A stretch of DNA of 64,000 nt from Clarkia xantiana subsp. parviflora (GCA_036873135.1 JAPTYO010000011.1:14146747-14210746); one strand, 5' to 3'; numbered from the stretch's first letter, positions 1 through 10,499 are shown. Notes: generated by a model from the sequence alone, not told the origin. Program-made: numbers and translations.

Positions 1-260
1 TTCATCAAGCTGCTCCATTTCCCTTGCAAATGCTTTGTCCAGCCTTTCCTTGAGCTCCCTCATCGTGCTCGTCATGACCATCTCATAGAGCCCTCCATAG
101 GCCTCGAATGAGTTTGGATGCATGTTTCTAATAAATGCTCTGACGGTTTCTCCTCTTGTGATGTCCATGTTGGCACCATAACTGGAGAATCTCTGGAAAT
201 AGCTTGATATTGACTCCTGCGGCATTTGCTTGATATCATCGATGTGACGGAAGCCTCTTA
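1..260 (-). other. Second gag-like module downstream of the protease in D
   Basis: In the same open frame as the protease, the last 85 or so visible codons resemble the middle of Gag from the same ORF. The segment ESISSYFQRF ... DITRGETVRAFIRNM is the counterpart of ESLASYYTRF ... DITEGEIIRAFIRNL at about 1735-1690. The DNA agrees at several stretches, for instance TTTCTAATAAA at 125-135 and 1695-1705 on the plus strand. The remainder (MTSTMRELKERLDKAFAREM) matches the position of the Gag helix STLEELAGRVKTHIDLE. In element A protease passes almost directly into reverse transcriptase, so this module is an addition in D. The segment continues left of the window, so its full length is unknown. 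Confidence 0.65.
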
Positions 261-2942
261 AGATGGAGTTCCTTGTTCTCTTCCCCTCTTTGGTGTCTGG
301 CTGCCAAGGTATGGCTGTCACCTTCACAGCCTTGCTCCTGTGTCTCCTCTTAGGCACTGTTTGAAAAAACTGCCTGCTCAAACGGAGTACCACTCCATTC
401 TTCATCTTTGCCTGCCTTTGCCTCCTTCTCCTCTTCTTTCTATCTTGGTTGGCTCCAACCATGACCACAGCCACTGTGTCTGTCCCGTGCGATCCACGTC
501 TCATGGAGTTGACGTAGCACTGCCTTGCGGTGCGCTGATCACCCAGGACTTCTCCGACTCCATTCTCAGTGATGTACTTCAGCTTCTGGTGTACAGTGGA
601 TGGCACGATTTCATATGGGTTTATGGTTGTCCTTCCTAGGATCCCATTGTAGGCTCCCAGGCTTTCAACCACCAGGAAATTAACATTCACCTTCAGCTGT
701 GTCCATCCTTGGCCCATGGTCACCGGCAGGGTTATCATTCCCAAGGGGTAGCTTGTTGCCCCTGAGAAGCCAACTAGAGGGAAGTTGACTGGTTTGATGT
801 CTGCCTTGGTTTTCCCTATCTCTTCTAGGACTCTCAAGCTTAGGAGGTCAGCTGAGCTGCCCCCATCCACCAAAATTCTCTTTACATCAAAATTATCAAT
901 GTCTATTGTGATAACTAGAGCATCGTCATGTGGGAAGACGATGTGGCTCTTGTCCTTCTCTAAGAATTCGATCTTGATTTCTTCTCCTTCTCTTGGCCTT
1001 TTTCTCCACCTCGGCACTGAACCCAGCTTTGATGCGTAGACCTCCCTTGCATTAGCAGTTGGGCCACCTGAGGCTACTCCCCCGTGTATCATGTTTATGG
1101 TTCCTCTCTTGTTGGGTGGGGGGTTGTAGTCTACTTTGCCTTTGCCCTTGTCTCTGTGTGATGGCCCTAGCTGCATGCTGTTGCCCCCATGATCCACGAA
1201 CTGCTTTAGGTCTCCCCTTTGGATGTCATTGTTGATGCTTAGCTTTAGGCTGAAGCATTCGTTCGTGTCGTGCCCGTAAGCTTCATGGTTGTCGCACCAT
1301 CTATCCTTGTGATTCCCCACCATTGGGGCTCTCCACCTTGCAGTGGGTGACCAGAGCTTCTGGTTCCGCATCTCTTTGAGGACAGTAGCTGGAGTGGCGT
1401 TCAATGGGACGAACTTGATGACGTTTATTTCTCTGGGCTTTAGTGGTTCGCCCATTTGGTTTCTTTGCTGGGGCGGACGCCATTCCTGCTGCCTTGTGTG
1501 CTGAGGTGCCTGGGGTGGTTTGCCTTTGTTTGGCTTTGCATTGTCTTCCTTGGCTGCTTGAATCTTGGCTTTCTTACTTGCCCTGTGCCTCTCCAGGTCT
1601 ATATGAGTTTTGACTCTTCCTGCAAGCTCCTCTAAGGTGCTCGCTGGCTTCTTGGCCATCTTTTCTGCCAGTGTGGACCCGAAGCGGCCTAGGTTTCTAA
1701 TAAAGGCTCGTATTATCTCACCCTCAGTGATGTCGCCTTGGATGTCTGCGATATTTAGATTGAACCTAGTGTAGTAACTAGCCAGAGATTCATCATATTC
1801 TTGTTTCACATAATCGATGGAGCCTGTGCCTTTGAGGAGTTTCCTCTCCCCTAGGTATCTCTGCAGGAACTTCGCCTTTAGCTGCTCCCATGAGTGGATG
1901 CTTTCAGAGGGTAAACTGAAGAACCAGTGTGAGGCCACCCCTGATAGGGTGTTTGGGAACAAGAGTGCCTTGTACCTTTCATCAGTGGTCCTCCCAAATA
2001 GGGAGGCCTCATGCTGTTGGATATGCTCTAGGGGGTCTCCCTTCCCATTGTACTTTGCAATTTGCACTGTGTGCAGGGAGTCTGGCACTCTGTTCATCTC
2101 CAGTTCCCTTGTGAAAGGGTGGTTTGTCTTGTCACTTAGACAATGCAAGCTTGTTTTCTTTGACTCATTCATCTTTCGGGTTATCATTGCCTCTATTTCC
2201 TCCGGAGTGATCAATATCGGTGTTGGAGTGTAATTCCTCTGATAGCCTCCGTAATTGTAGATAGGGCTTGCCGGGATCCCCTGTCCGTATTGATACGGGC
2301 TGTAGGTGTACCCTTGGTGTCCCTGCTGGGGTGCTTCATAGAATTCTTGCCTCCTTGGAGGTCTTGCTTGTCTGTCCTCCCCCAGTGGGGTGTAAGCCCT
2401 TGCATTCTGCTGTTGCCTAGGAGGCACGAATTGTTGCCTTCCCTCTTGGGGTGGCTCCTGGTAATATCTTCTTTGCTCCTCTTGCTGCCCTGCTCGAGGG
2501 TGCGAGTGGTGCTCTTCCGTTGGGATCTGCTCCTCTTCATGAGCTTCAGTGTGTGTCCCCTGGGTGTATGCCGGCCTTGCATATGTTGTGTGGGCGCGGT
2601 TGCCATCCCTATGGGCCGGTATCCCATAGGGTACCCTTGGGGTTGTGCCTCATAATAATACCCCTCAGGGGGTGCCGTGTGCTGGGACGGCACTCCCTGT
2701 TGTTCTCTTTCTCTCCTTGGCCTTCTTGCCCGAGGTGTGGAGGCTGTGGAGGACTCAGCCCCAGCTGGGCGTGAGGGTCCTCCCTCCTGGTTGTTCTGTT
2801 GAGGAGGCTGTGGTATTTCTTGTGGTTCTGGCTGCATTGGCTGCTTCCCAGGGTTAGGCTGCCTTCCTGGGGGTATAGGCTCTCTCCTTCTCCCATTGCC
2901 CCCTGGTGGGCAGTGGTGCCTAGACACCCTGCTGTTCGTCAT
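1..2942 (-). CDS. gag-protease polyprotein of element D, with one frameshift, incomplete
   Basis: Encodes the capsid-like Gag and the aspartic protease of a Tat element. An ATG at 2942-2940 opens a Pro/Gln/Arg-rich N-terminus. The frame shifts once between about 2660 and 2580. After that a single frame runs without a stop to base 1, about 880 codons. Within it I see a retrotransposon-gag core at about 2100-1560 (FLQRYLGERKLL, EYDESLASYYTRF, IIRAFIRNL). A Cys/His knuckle-like motif follows at 1299-1254 (C-x2-H ... GH ... C). The protease is at about 930-600 with DGGS at 867-856; DGGS in place of DTG/DSG is usual in Tat elements. A Lys/Arg-rich linker near 440 leads into a second gag-like segment (separate entry). 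The shift could be a mutation or programmed; the intact frame after it suggests a young copy. Confidence 0.82.
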
Positions 2943-2974
2943 TGCTCGTGTTATAGCCAGGCTTTCTGTCCGAA

Positions 2975-2990
2975 GCCCCTGACGGCGCCA
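2975..2990 (-). promoter_or_regulatory. Primer-binding site of element D
   Basis: Read on the minus strand, TGGCGCCGTC begins two bases inside the LTR boundary (LTR ends CCTAACA, spacer CT). TGGCGCC-type sites are common in plant Ty3/Gypsy elements and pair with a tRNA 3' end; I do not assign the tRNA. It fixes the LTR boundary at 2993 and the element's orientation. Confidence 0.75.
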
Positions 2991-3280
2991 AGTGTTAGGT
3001 TCCGAGATCTGGGTCAAAGGATGATTGGCTCAAATCCCGTTCCTCACTGGAGACTTCGATGATCTGATGTCTTCAGGTTGCTCTGCCTCGTCTTGTGTCC
3101 TTCCTTCCTTCCTCCCTTCCTGCAGAAGGGGCAGTACCAGACACAGAGAGGGGGGGTGGTGCCTGGTGAACCCTCTCCGATGCCTAAGTCAGTATCGTTT
3201 TTAGAGAGATAAACTAGAGAGATGTCAGAGCAAAATAATCCAAATTGCCAAGATGTGTCAATGAGTTGTGAAGGTGGGGT

Positions 3281-3288
3281 ATTTATAG
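3281..3288 (-). promoter_or_regulatory. TATA box in the LTR of D
   Basis: The minus strand reads GCCTATAAATACCCC across 3290-3276. Position between a long U3 and the primer-binding site fits the LTR polymerase II promoter. Confidence 0.65.
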
Positions 3289-3432
3289 GCAACGGTGTCA
3301 TTAAGGTGGCTTAATGACATCGTTAACCTCTAAACACAATTAATTAACCTTTAAGCGCATAATTAAGACCTTAGGATACGGAGAAGGTAGGCGACGTGAA
3401 CCGAGTGTGGGTGTCCGAAAATGGCGCAGGGG

Positions 3433-3673
3433 CCCTTGGGGGAGGAGAAATCCGACCCCCAAGGGTAGGGGTTGGGTGAGGGCACCCAACCCCTCCTAGG
3501 GAGGATGGGGTTGGCCAACCCCATCCCTCCTAGGAGAGATCGGGTTGGCCGACCCGATCTCTCCTAGGAGAGATCGGGTTGGTCCACCCGATCTCCCCTA
3601 GGAGAGATCGGGTTGGCTGACCCGATCTCTCCTAGGGGAGGTCGGGTGCGGCCACCCAACCTCACCTAGGTGA
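3433..3673. repeat. Array of about seven tandem hairpins in U3 of LTR D
   Basis: Successive inverted repeats lie end to end. The first has arms CCCTTGGGGG/CCCCCAAGGG (3433-3442, 3456-3465). Then come GGGGTTGGGT arms, GATGGGGTTGG arms, three copies with AGAGATCGGGTTGG arms, and one with GAGGTCGGGT arms. Most neighbouring units are separated by the palindrome CCTAGG, and the unit length is about 40 bp. Arm sequence differs between units while pairing is kept, so the structure is retained although the sequence changes. Confidence 0.8.
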
Positions 3674-3828
3674 GTTTGCCTCGGCCGGACGAGCGCTCCG
3701 GCCTCGTCCGAGCCGTTGATGTGTTTGCGAAGTGTTCGGGTTGAAGTTTCGATTTACAATCGGTAATGGGACGATAAAAATACAACGGTTTGGAAGTCAA
3801 CGGGTTCAAATTGGGCGTATATCCATCA

Positions 3829-4880
3829 TAACCTATGCACAAAAATCTATTTCAACAATACAAACTAAGCATTGCGTCCAAGGAGGGATTTATGGTATAC
3901 AACACCAACATATCTATCATCTACACCAACTGGCAGTTTATTTCTCCATTCATAACATAGGCGTCTATCTCAAGAAGATGCCGGCAACACAAAGCCATCA
4001 AGCTATGTGCACAATCAACTTATATGCCGCAATGACAACCTGCGGATTATTTATCAAAACGACGACTATTCAGAGACGTCATCTACAAGCAACAACTTGG
4101 AATAACACCAAGATCTACTATCAAAATGACAACTATTCTAAAGGCGTCAACTACAAGCAATATCTTGGATTAACACCAAGATCATCTATCAAAACGACGA
4201 CTATTCAAAAGGCGTCAACTGCAAGCAATATCTTGGATTAACACCAAGGCCTACTATCAAAAATAGCATGTTGAGGTATCCTCTTTTTTAAAGACAAACC
4301 CCATGTTTACTTCTAAAAAATGACATGCTGTGACATCTCTTGTTAGAGGCAAATCCTCATGTTCATAGCCATTCCCTGGATTCAGAACAGGATGGGCATA
4401 CGGGACTGATCACCCCATAAGTGGCGGAAGTTCTCTGGTTAGACAACGTCCCTACACTATAACAAGTGTGAATTCCTGTTTAAAGGGTTCACTCTTTATG
4501 GCGAATGTCCTCTTGATAGACGACAATCCCATATTACAAATTCCTATTTAGGGTTCGCTTTATACGGGAAAAGTCCTCTGGTTAGATGACAATTCCGTAC
4601 TACAGATTTTCAAACCGTGTTGCATGGTTCCTGGACGCAGAAAGCATGCATCACAATTCATATTTTCAAAAAAGTGTTACATGGTCCCTGGACGCAGGAA
4701 TCATGTATCACAAATATTCTTTTCAAATATTTTGTCAAATATTTTATCAAATATTTTATGTATCAAACACCTTTCCAAAAAATTTATCAACACGGTTTTT
4801 TGGGTATATCACATTCAATGCCAAAATATTTTTTCAAATATTTTATCAACAAGCTTTTTAGGGTTCACAAAATACTTCTT
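3829..4880 (+). other. Repeat-bearing 3' non-coding region of B, no gene
   Basis: No credible reading frame on either strand. It holds a 68 bp tandem repeat (4055-4260). After that come irregular repeated phrases such as GGTTAGA(T)GACAA and CCTGGACGCAG, and an AT-rich stretch with ATTTTATCAAATATTTT-like words at 4720-4880. Confidence 0.6.
4055..4260 (+). repeat. 68 bp tandem repeat, about 3 copies
   Basis: The word AACACCAAG recurs at 4104, 4172 and 4240, giving a 68 bp period. Each unit also holds CTACTATCAAAA and GGCGTCAACT(A/G)CAAGCAA. A minisatellite in the 3' region of B. Confidence 0.8.
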
Positions 4881-4886
4881 CAAAAA

Positions 4887-5238
4887 CTAAAATGTTTTTA
4901 CGTATGCTTCCCCAACGCGGGTTGATACACGCTGGCAGGTGCGCACTCTGTTTAAAACTCATAAAATTTACAAGTCGAGTCTTGTACAACGTCGCCTTAG
5001 AGTTGAACTAAGAGACGGTATAAACTAGTATCTTGCTTAGCCAAGATAACACCTTTCAAATACTAAAATGCTTCTACGTATGCTTCCCCAACGCGGGTTG
5101 ATACACGCTGGCAGGTGCGCACCCTGTTTAAAACTCATAAAATTTACAAGTCGAGTCTTGTACAACGTCGCCTTAGAGTGGAACTAAGAGACGGTATAAA
5201 CTAGTATCTTGCTTAGCCAAGATAACACCTTTCAAATA
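4887..5238 (+). repeat. 176 bp tandem duplication in B
   Basis: CTAAAATG starts at 4887 and again at 5063, and the following 170 bases are nearly identical (GCTTCCCCAACGCGGGTTG, GGCAGGTGCGCAC, AAGTCGAGTCTTGTACAACG, AAGAGACGGTATAAACTAG). The inner phrase with CTTGTACAACGTCGCC and AAGAGACGG is also repeated in element A around 34560-35130. Confidence 0.88.
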
Positions 5239-6840
5239 CACTACTTGTTGAGAAATATTGCTATACGCAAAAATACTTGGCAGGTTGCAACACATATAGC
5301 GGCTGGCTATTCCGGAAAGAAGGGCAATATGCATAATGCATCATGCAAGCAATCAGGAGAGCACCTCAACTTATCAATCAAGAAGTGGCTAATGGTCACG
5401 CCTGCGGAGACTACATCTATGATTACTAGTCATCCACATCAAACAAAAACCTACAATGCGCAAGTCGCAACATGCTATGCTTTATCCATCTTGCCATGCC
5501 TTGGAATCTAACCAAGAGGGGCGATCATAACACTCAACAATGAGCGACATACAGTCGCAACTACAGACATCATGTTCATCTAAGGATATCTACCCTATCT
5601 TCCAAGTCCAAAGCATATGGATGGCATAGATAACTCAAGGTATGAAATATTACTAACAAGTTATCACATGATTATTATTAAAAACAGGTCCAGGTGACGA
5701 AATATCATGCAAGCAAAGGCATGAACAAAGAATTATCAACATCAACCCATTCACATAGGGTTCAACATGCTGGAAGCAGACAGCCCGACAGCAACCAAGA
5801 GTTAACATCATCTCTAAGGACTTAGGGCAAATAGTTTATAATGTCAACATCAAATGCAATGTCGTTATCCACACAAAAGACACGACAAGAATGATTGTTT
5901 CAACATTCAGCACAACATAGCTCTTCAACATAAGGGCGACAATCAGCAATCAACAAATACTTACCTCAGTAGGAGTAACGCTCCTCCTTGGGCCGGTCCC
6001 TCGACCGGGGGGGGGGGGGGGCAGAAGACACCACTGCACAACCCTCAACTCTATTTCCTTTATCACAAGAAGGAATTAGCACGGTCATGCTCGGCATAAA
6101 GAACTAAGAATCGCTCGAGGAACGCGCCCCAGCGTCGGATCTTTCGAAGATTATGCTAAAACAGAAGCTGCAGCCAGCGATAACTTGGAAAATTAACAAG
6201 TTCAAAGAAGATACAATGAGACGTCTTACTCACAAGCCTTTTACCGCGACTGTGCCCGAAGACTCCAGAGTAGCGGGGGCACTTTTATGGACATTCCTCC
6301 CAACAAATGGATTTCCGGACACATCAGCTATCTGCAAAGACAAGCTTTCTCTCATCAAGATGGAGATAATGGACTTACTCATGGTAACAGCCGTGGGAAG
6401 ATTAATTCTGACAAGAGGACAGCAAGATCTGATATCCTAGAAGATGCTACCAACAATCCAGTCAGTGCGTAAACACGCACCAACACTTATGCAAGCATTT
6501 ATGCAACAGACGCTACATGTGAAACGACCATGTACGTACAAGACTTGTTAGTCTTCGTGCAACAAGTAACAAGCATCACGCAAGGGGGGCAACCTCTTCA
6601 ACACATTAACCTTGCATGACAACACCGAGCTCATACTCGCAGCATACAAGATTACAATGGTGGAATATTTTCTAAGTACTTGGCTCAGGATGACAGTTAG
6701 CATATTGCAAGCTGTCAGCATACAACCACGTGTCAACATATTATCAGGAGTCGGCATATAACCTGTGTTCGCATCAAGCATACGGATACAGCATACATAG
6801 CCAGAGATGGTGAAAAGATTCTAAGTGCGGAGGCAAATAC
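5239..6840 (+). other. 3' non-coding region of B; possible antisense gene remnant
   Basis: No clear protein. A run of 15 G lies at about 6007-6022. On the minus strand GGAGCGTTACTCCTACTGAG is followed by GTAAGT at about 5967-5962, a good splice donor. In element A the corresponding region between pol and the 3' LTR holds a spliced antisense gene, so 5960-6480 may be a decayed piece of the same. I cannot read a convincing protein from it. Confidence 0.35.
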
Positions 6841-6849
6841 GCACACACA

Positions 6850-7385
6850 GTGTACGTACATACATGTCGACAAGGAGAAAATATTCTCTAAGTGTTTCCA
6901 TGTACGTACATACATGTCGACAAGGATGCATGTCGACAAGGAGAAATATTTTCTAAGTGTTTCCATGTACGTACATACATATCGACAAGGATGCATGTCG
7001 ACAAGGAGAAAAATATTTTCTAAGTGTTTCCATGTACGTACATACATGTCGACAATGATGCATGTCGACAAGGAGAAAATATTTTCTAAGTGTTTCCATG
7101 TACGTACATACATGTCGACAATGATGCATGTCGACAAGGAGAAATATTTTCTAAGTGTTTCCATGTACGTACATACATGTCGACAAGGATGCATGTCGAC
7201 AAGGAGAAAAATATTTTCCAAGTGTTTCCATGTACGTACATACATGTCGACAAGGATGCATGTCGACAAGGAGAAAATATTTTCTAAGTGTTTCCATGTA
7301 CGTACATACATGTCGACAAGGATGCATGTCGACAAGGAGAAAATATTTTCTAAGTGTTTCCATGTACGTACGTACATGTCGACAA
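6850..7385 (+). repeat. About 66 bp minisatellite, 8 copies, in B
   Basis: Each unit contains GTACGTACATACATGTCGAC, then AAGGATGCATGTCGACAAGG and AAATATTTTCTAAGTGTTTC. Units begin near 6898, 6963, 7030, 7097, 7161, 7228, 7294 and 7361. Both strands stay open across the array only because the unit lacks stops in some frames. The unit is rich in palindromes (GTACGTAC, GTCGAC, ATGCAT). Confidence 0.9.
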
Positions 7386-7469
7386 AGTTGGATTGCATAC
7401 AACAAGTAGCTATGTCTCCTAATCACACCTACGACGCTCATCGACAAAGCTCATACGACGAAATCTTTG

Positions 7470-7720
7470 CGCCAACGCGCATAGCAAAAGTCAACGCGCA
7501 TAGCAAAAGTCAACACGCGTATCAAAGTCAACGCGCGTAGCAAAGTCAACGCGCATAGCAAAAGTCAACGCGCATAGCAAAAGCCAACGCGCGTATCAAA
7601 GTCAACGTGCGTAGCAAAGTCAATGCGCATAGCAAAAGTCAACGCGCATAGCAAAAGTCAACGCACGTAGCAAAAGTCAACGCGCATAGCCAAAGTCAAC
7701 GCGCATAGCAAAGTTGGTAC
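7470..7720 (+). repeat. About 19 bp tandem repeat, roughly 13 copies
   Basis: The word GCGCATAGCAAAAGTCAAC is repeated with small changes (GCGCGTAGCAAAGTCAAC, GCGCGTATCAAAGTCAAC). It directly follows the 66 bp array in the 3' region of B. Confidence 0.85.
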
Positions 7721-8365
7721 GTACAGTAAAAAGGACCAACATCTCAAGAAGCTATCATGCAAGCGATGCGACTAATATGACGAACCGCGAAGAGCAAATA
7801 CGACAACACTTAAGAAAATATTTCTCTAAAGGCATCAAAGCAACAAACGACTACTTCCAAGAGACTCCTTGATGATAATGATCAAAGGAGTAATGCACCT
7901 ACAAGTACTTACGGTATACTCCGCCCTCTTCTAAGTATTTATCTCTACATGCATGATTGTTTTGGTGTTACACGTATCGAATCCGTTATTTTACATGCAT
8001 GCTTACATATCGCATGATTCATGATTTAATAATCGCTAAGTCATTTGAGAAGTATACGGATTATATTTCTAACATCGCGTAATTACGTTCTTGCCATGAT
8101 CATTACTTATGCACACACGTTGATAAAAGCATGTCCGCATGACGTGTCCCTAACGATAATCATGTTTGTACGTTATATATGCGCATTCCCTATTGCACTA
8201 ACCGTGATAACAGGAAACAAAGTCATTCGGTCGTAAAATCAAAGGACAGACGAAATCAAGATGTCTACGTCCAACCAACGACCAAAACCGAAAGGTTAGC
8301 GTCAAACTCAAATTGGACACGTATCCTAACTTAAAATAGAGTCAAGAAAGGTTCTAAACCGTTAC
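7721..8365 (+). other. Non-coding end of B before its 3' LTR
   Basis: Unique-looking AT-rich sequence with no frame of note. It leads into the polypurine tract. Confidence 0.5.
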
Positions 8366-8381
8366 TTGACTCGGGGGCAAG
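8366..8381 (+). promoter_or_regulatory. Polypurine tract of B
   Basis: TTGACTCGGGGGCAAG directly precedes the LTR start TGATGAATATATG. The same word TTGACTCGGG precedes the 3' LTR of element A, and GTCTTGGGGGCAAA precedes that of E. Confidence 0.75.
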
Positions 8382-9182
8382 TGATGAATATATGTCCAAT
8401 TCGGGTTCGTATTTATATTTCGGGCCTCGTAAAACACGTCAAAATTACATCTCGACTTTAAAAACGTCTCCCAAAGGGTCAAAACGGTTCGGAAGCGCGT
8501 TACGCGCGTCCGGACCGGACCTCCGGATTGCGCAAAGCAATCCGGAGGTCCGGATTGCATTTGCAACCCGGACCTCGCCGAATTGCCCAAATTCGACGAG
8601 GTCCGGATTGCATTGCGGGTATCGTGCGATTACCGTTTCCGCGATTACCGTTACGTGTAGAGAAGTCAAGTTCGCGCATTGCCAATATGGATGACGGTTA
8701 CCGCTTGCTTTTGAACCGTCATCAAACCGCTTTAAAACCGGGTCCGGTCCCAAGGAAGCCTATAAATAGGAGGCCTTGGCCACCCATTTTCACACATCCT
8801 CTCATTTGCCCAACTTTGGTATTTTGAGCTCTAACTTCTCTCTAGAAATATTTTTTCTCTCTAGAATTACTCTTTTAGCCCTATAGTGACTTAAGCTTCG
8901 GAGAGGGCTTCGCTAGCACCACCCCCCCCTCTCCGTGCTAGCACCGGTCCTTTGTGCAGGAATCGTCGCCCATACATCCGGATTTGTGCACAGACCACCG
9001 CCTTCTGAGACTCAGACGTCCCCCTGAGACACAACCGCGCTTCGAGACACAGACCTTTTCGGGATCAACCGAACACTCGTCAGTGGCACAAACCTCTTTC
9101 AGACGAAGGGTTACAGCCCGAAAACCCGCACAACCATACGAACAGACGCGTCCCCACGACCCAGTTCATCCAGGACGCAACA
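8382..9182 (+). repeat. 3' LTR of element B
   Basis: An 801 bp LTR running TGATGAATATATG...GACGCAACA. A TATA box (TATAAATAGG) lies at 8761-8770. U3 carries strong hairpins: 15 bp perfect arms GGACCTCCGGATTGC (8517-8531) with their complement at 8537-8551, and CCGGACCTCG (8568-8577) with its complement at 8597-8606. The start is shared with the LTRs of A and D; the GC-rich U3 interior is not. Confidence 0.83.
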
Positions 9183-10349
9183 ATTACGAATTAAAAATAT
9201 AGATCTTTAATTACTCCCTTTCGGTACTCAATTCAGTTAATTGCCACTTTTAAAATTTTAACATTCGTTACGTCAAATTAATCTAACGTTATAAAAAAAA
9301 AACTAAACTAATTTTTATGCAAAAACTATTATTAACAATAAATATAAACCTAAAAAAAAAACTATTAAGCATCTAATTCTCCTAATTGAAATAAAATCTA
9401 AACAAAACTAAACATGCTCCAAACATGATATAATTTATTAATTACATATCATACACATATACATACAATTAAACATGTCATCTAATTATTCTACATCTAA
9501 ACTATCTAATTAACATGTTATAATAATAAATAATTACCATGAAATAAATAATTGAATAATTAAACAATAATAAAAAAATGTAAAAAGGAAAGAGGCGTTA
9601 TCTCAACAGCCAAGACACAAGCACAAGTGGGTGGCCACGGCAGCTCCGACTCCGGTGACGACAGCAGTGGCGACGGCGATCAGCAACTCAGCAGCAGATA
9701 ACAGCGATGGAGCTCCGTTAAGGCAGGTGGCAGGGGCGGCGGAGCGAGCTTCTTTCACGGCAAGAGCAGGGCGGCTGAGCGGAGGTTCGAACGCAGACAA
9801 CGACCGACCCCGGCGGTCTGGCGGGTTTCTGGCGGAGATTTCTGGTGGTTCACCGGAGGACTGCTGTACTTGAATATGAATAGCGTGGCTGCACCGGTCA
9901 CCGGCGAGGAGCTTCCCTGTCTGAGAGAAAAAAAAGAGAGAGAGAAGGAGATGATAGGAAATTTTTTTTATCACTAGTAGACAAAAAAAGCACAATTTTC
10001 GAGAACTGATTGTAATATTATTGATGTTGTGTTTTTACATTGACTATGGGTCCTTTTATAGCTAGATTAACACTTAAAATTAGGAAAACAATAGTTTCCC
10101 TAATATACACTAATTAATTCCGAAAATTATGAATAAATATTTATTGCATATTGCCATAAATACATATCATATATTTTCTGAATATTACAAAATATTAAAT
10201 GTATCTACACTATCCAAATTTAAACTAAGCATATTTTTAGCAACCCCGTGACCTTCCATATTTAAATATTTCCATTTTTAAACGCGTTACACATAACATT
10301 TTTGAACGTGTTATATACGTGTCGCGCGTACCAAAATTAGGTGTTTACA
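9183..10349 (-). repeat. 3' LTR of C, truncated by B
   Basis: On the minus strand it begins TGTAAACACCTAATTTTGG at 10349. It has a TATA box (CTATAAAAGG, near 10060) and a purine/pyrimidine leader of CTCTCTC. Next is a CpG-rich block (about 9600-9900) and then AT-rich DNA. It stops inside the conserved word GAGTACCGAAAGGG...AATTCGTAAT where B inserted. It aligns base for base over 1.1 kb with 20888-22016. Confidence 0.85.
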
Positions 10350-10367
10350 GCTTGCCCCTCTTTGGAC
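10350..10367 (-). promoter_or_regulatory. Polypurine tract of C
   Basis: The minus strand reads GTCCAAAGAGGGGCAAGC immediately before the LTR start TGTAAACACC, as expected for second-strand priming. Confidence 0.7.
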
Positions 10368-10499
10368 GGACTCCCGTAGAATGCATTAGAGGGGGTTTGT
10401 CCAAAGACGAGTAAACACTAATTTTGGCTAGGAAGTATATCTTCTTCCGGGTCTTCTAGTCTCCAAAGTGGCCTTTGGCTTTATTAACGATGCGAAAAA

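Larger units (their letters stand above)
1..3828 (-). mobile_element. Tat-type Ty3/Gypsy element D, 5' part (runs off left edge)
   Basis: Read on the minus strand this is LTR (3828 to 2993), primer-binding site, then a gag-protease frame that continues past base 1. The LTR begins TGATGGATATACG on the minus strand, nearly the same start as the LTRs of elements A and B, so the three are relatives. Reverse transcriptase and integrase must lie left of the window. D lies inside the 3' region of element B: the sequence right of 3828 is B-type repeat-rich DNA, and the flanking bases 3829-3833 (TAACC) would be the target duplication. Its partner copy is outside the window. Confidence 0.85.
2993..3828 (-). 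repeat. 5' LTR of element D
   Basis: The 836 bp LTR runs TG...CA in both readings (plus strand TGTTAGG at 2993, ATCCATCA ending at 3828). The minus-strand start TGATGGATATACGCCCAATT resembles the LTR starts at 8382, 29141 and 39896. A TATA-like box lies at 3288-3281, so U3 is about 540 bp and R-U5 about 290 bp. U3 holds the hairpin cluster listed separately. Its partner LTR is outside the window. Confidence 0.82.
3829..9182 (+). mobile_element. Tat-type Ty3/Gypsy element B, 3' part
   Basis: Only the 3' non-coding region, polypurine tract and 3' LTR of B are visible; D has inserted at 3828/3829, so gag and pol should lie left of D, outside the window. B sits in the 3' LTR of element C: B's LTR ends in CA at 9182, and C's LTR sequence starts mid-way at 9183 with ATTACGAATT, which matches the internal C LTR sequence near 15960. 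The sequence AAGTCGAGTCTTGTACAACG of its 3' region recurs in element A, confirming kinship. I see no protein gene in it. Confidence 0.8.

Noticed and set aside
2211..2580. Continuation of D's N-terminal gag frame to 2211
   Set aside because: After about 2600 the Gln/Pro/Tyr-rich and gag-core sequence lies in another frame that stays open to base 1, so this tail is a frameshift shadow.
6733..7540. Long frames on both strands (221 and 208 codons) with a repeated peptide
   Set aside because: They coincide with the 66 bp minisatellite; the unit simply lacks stops, and unit length changes shift the frame.
7470..7720. CRISPR-like regular repeats
   Set aside because: Units are directly adjacent 19 bp tandem copies without unique spacers, in a plant retrotransposon.
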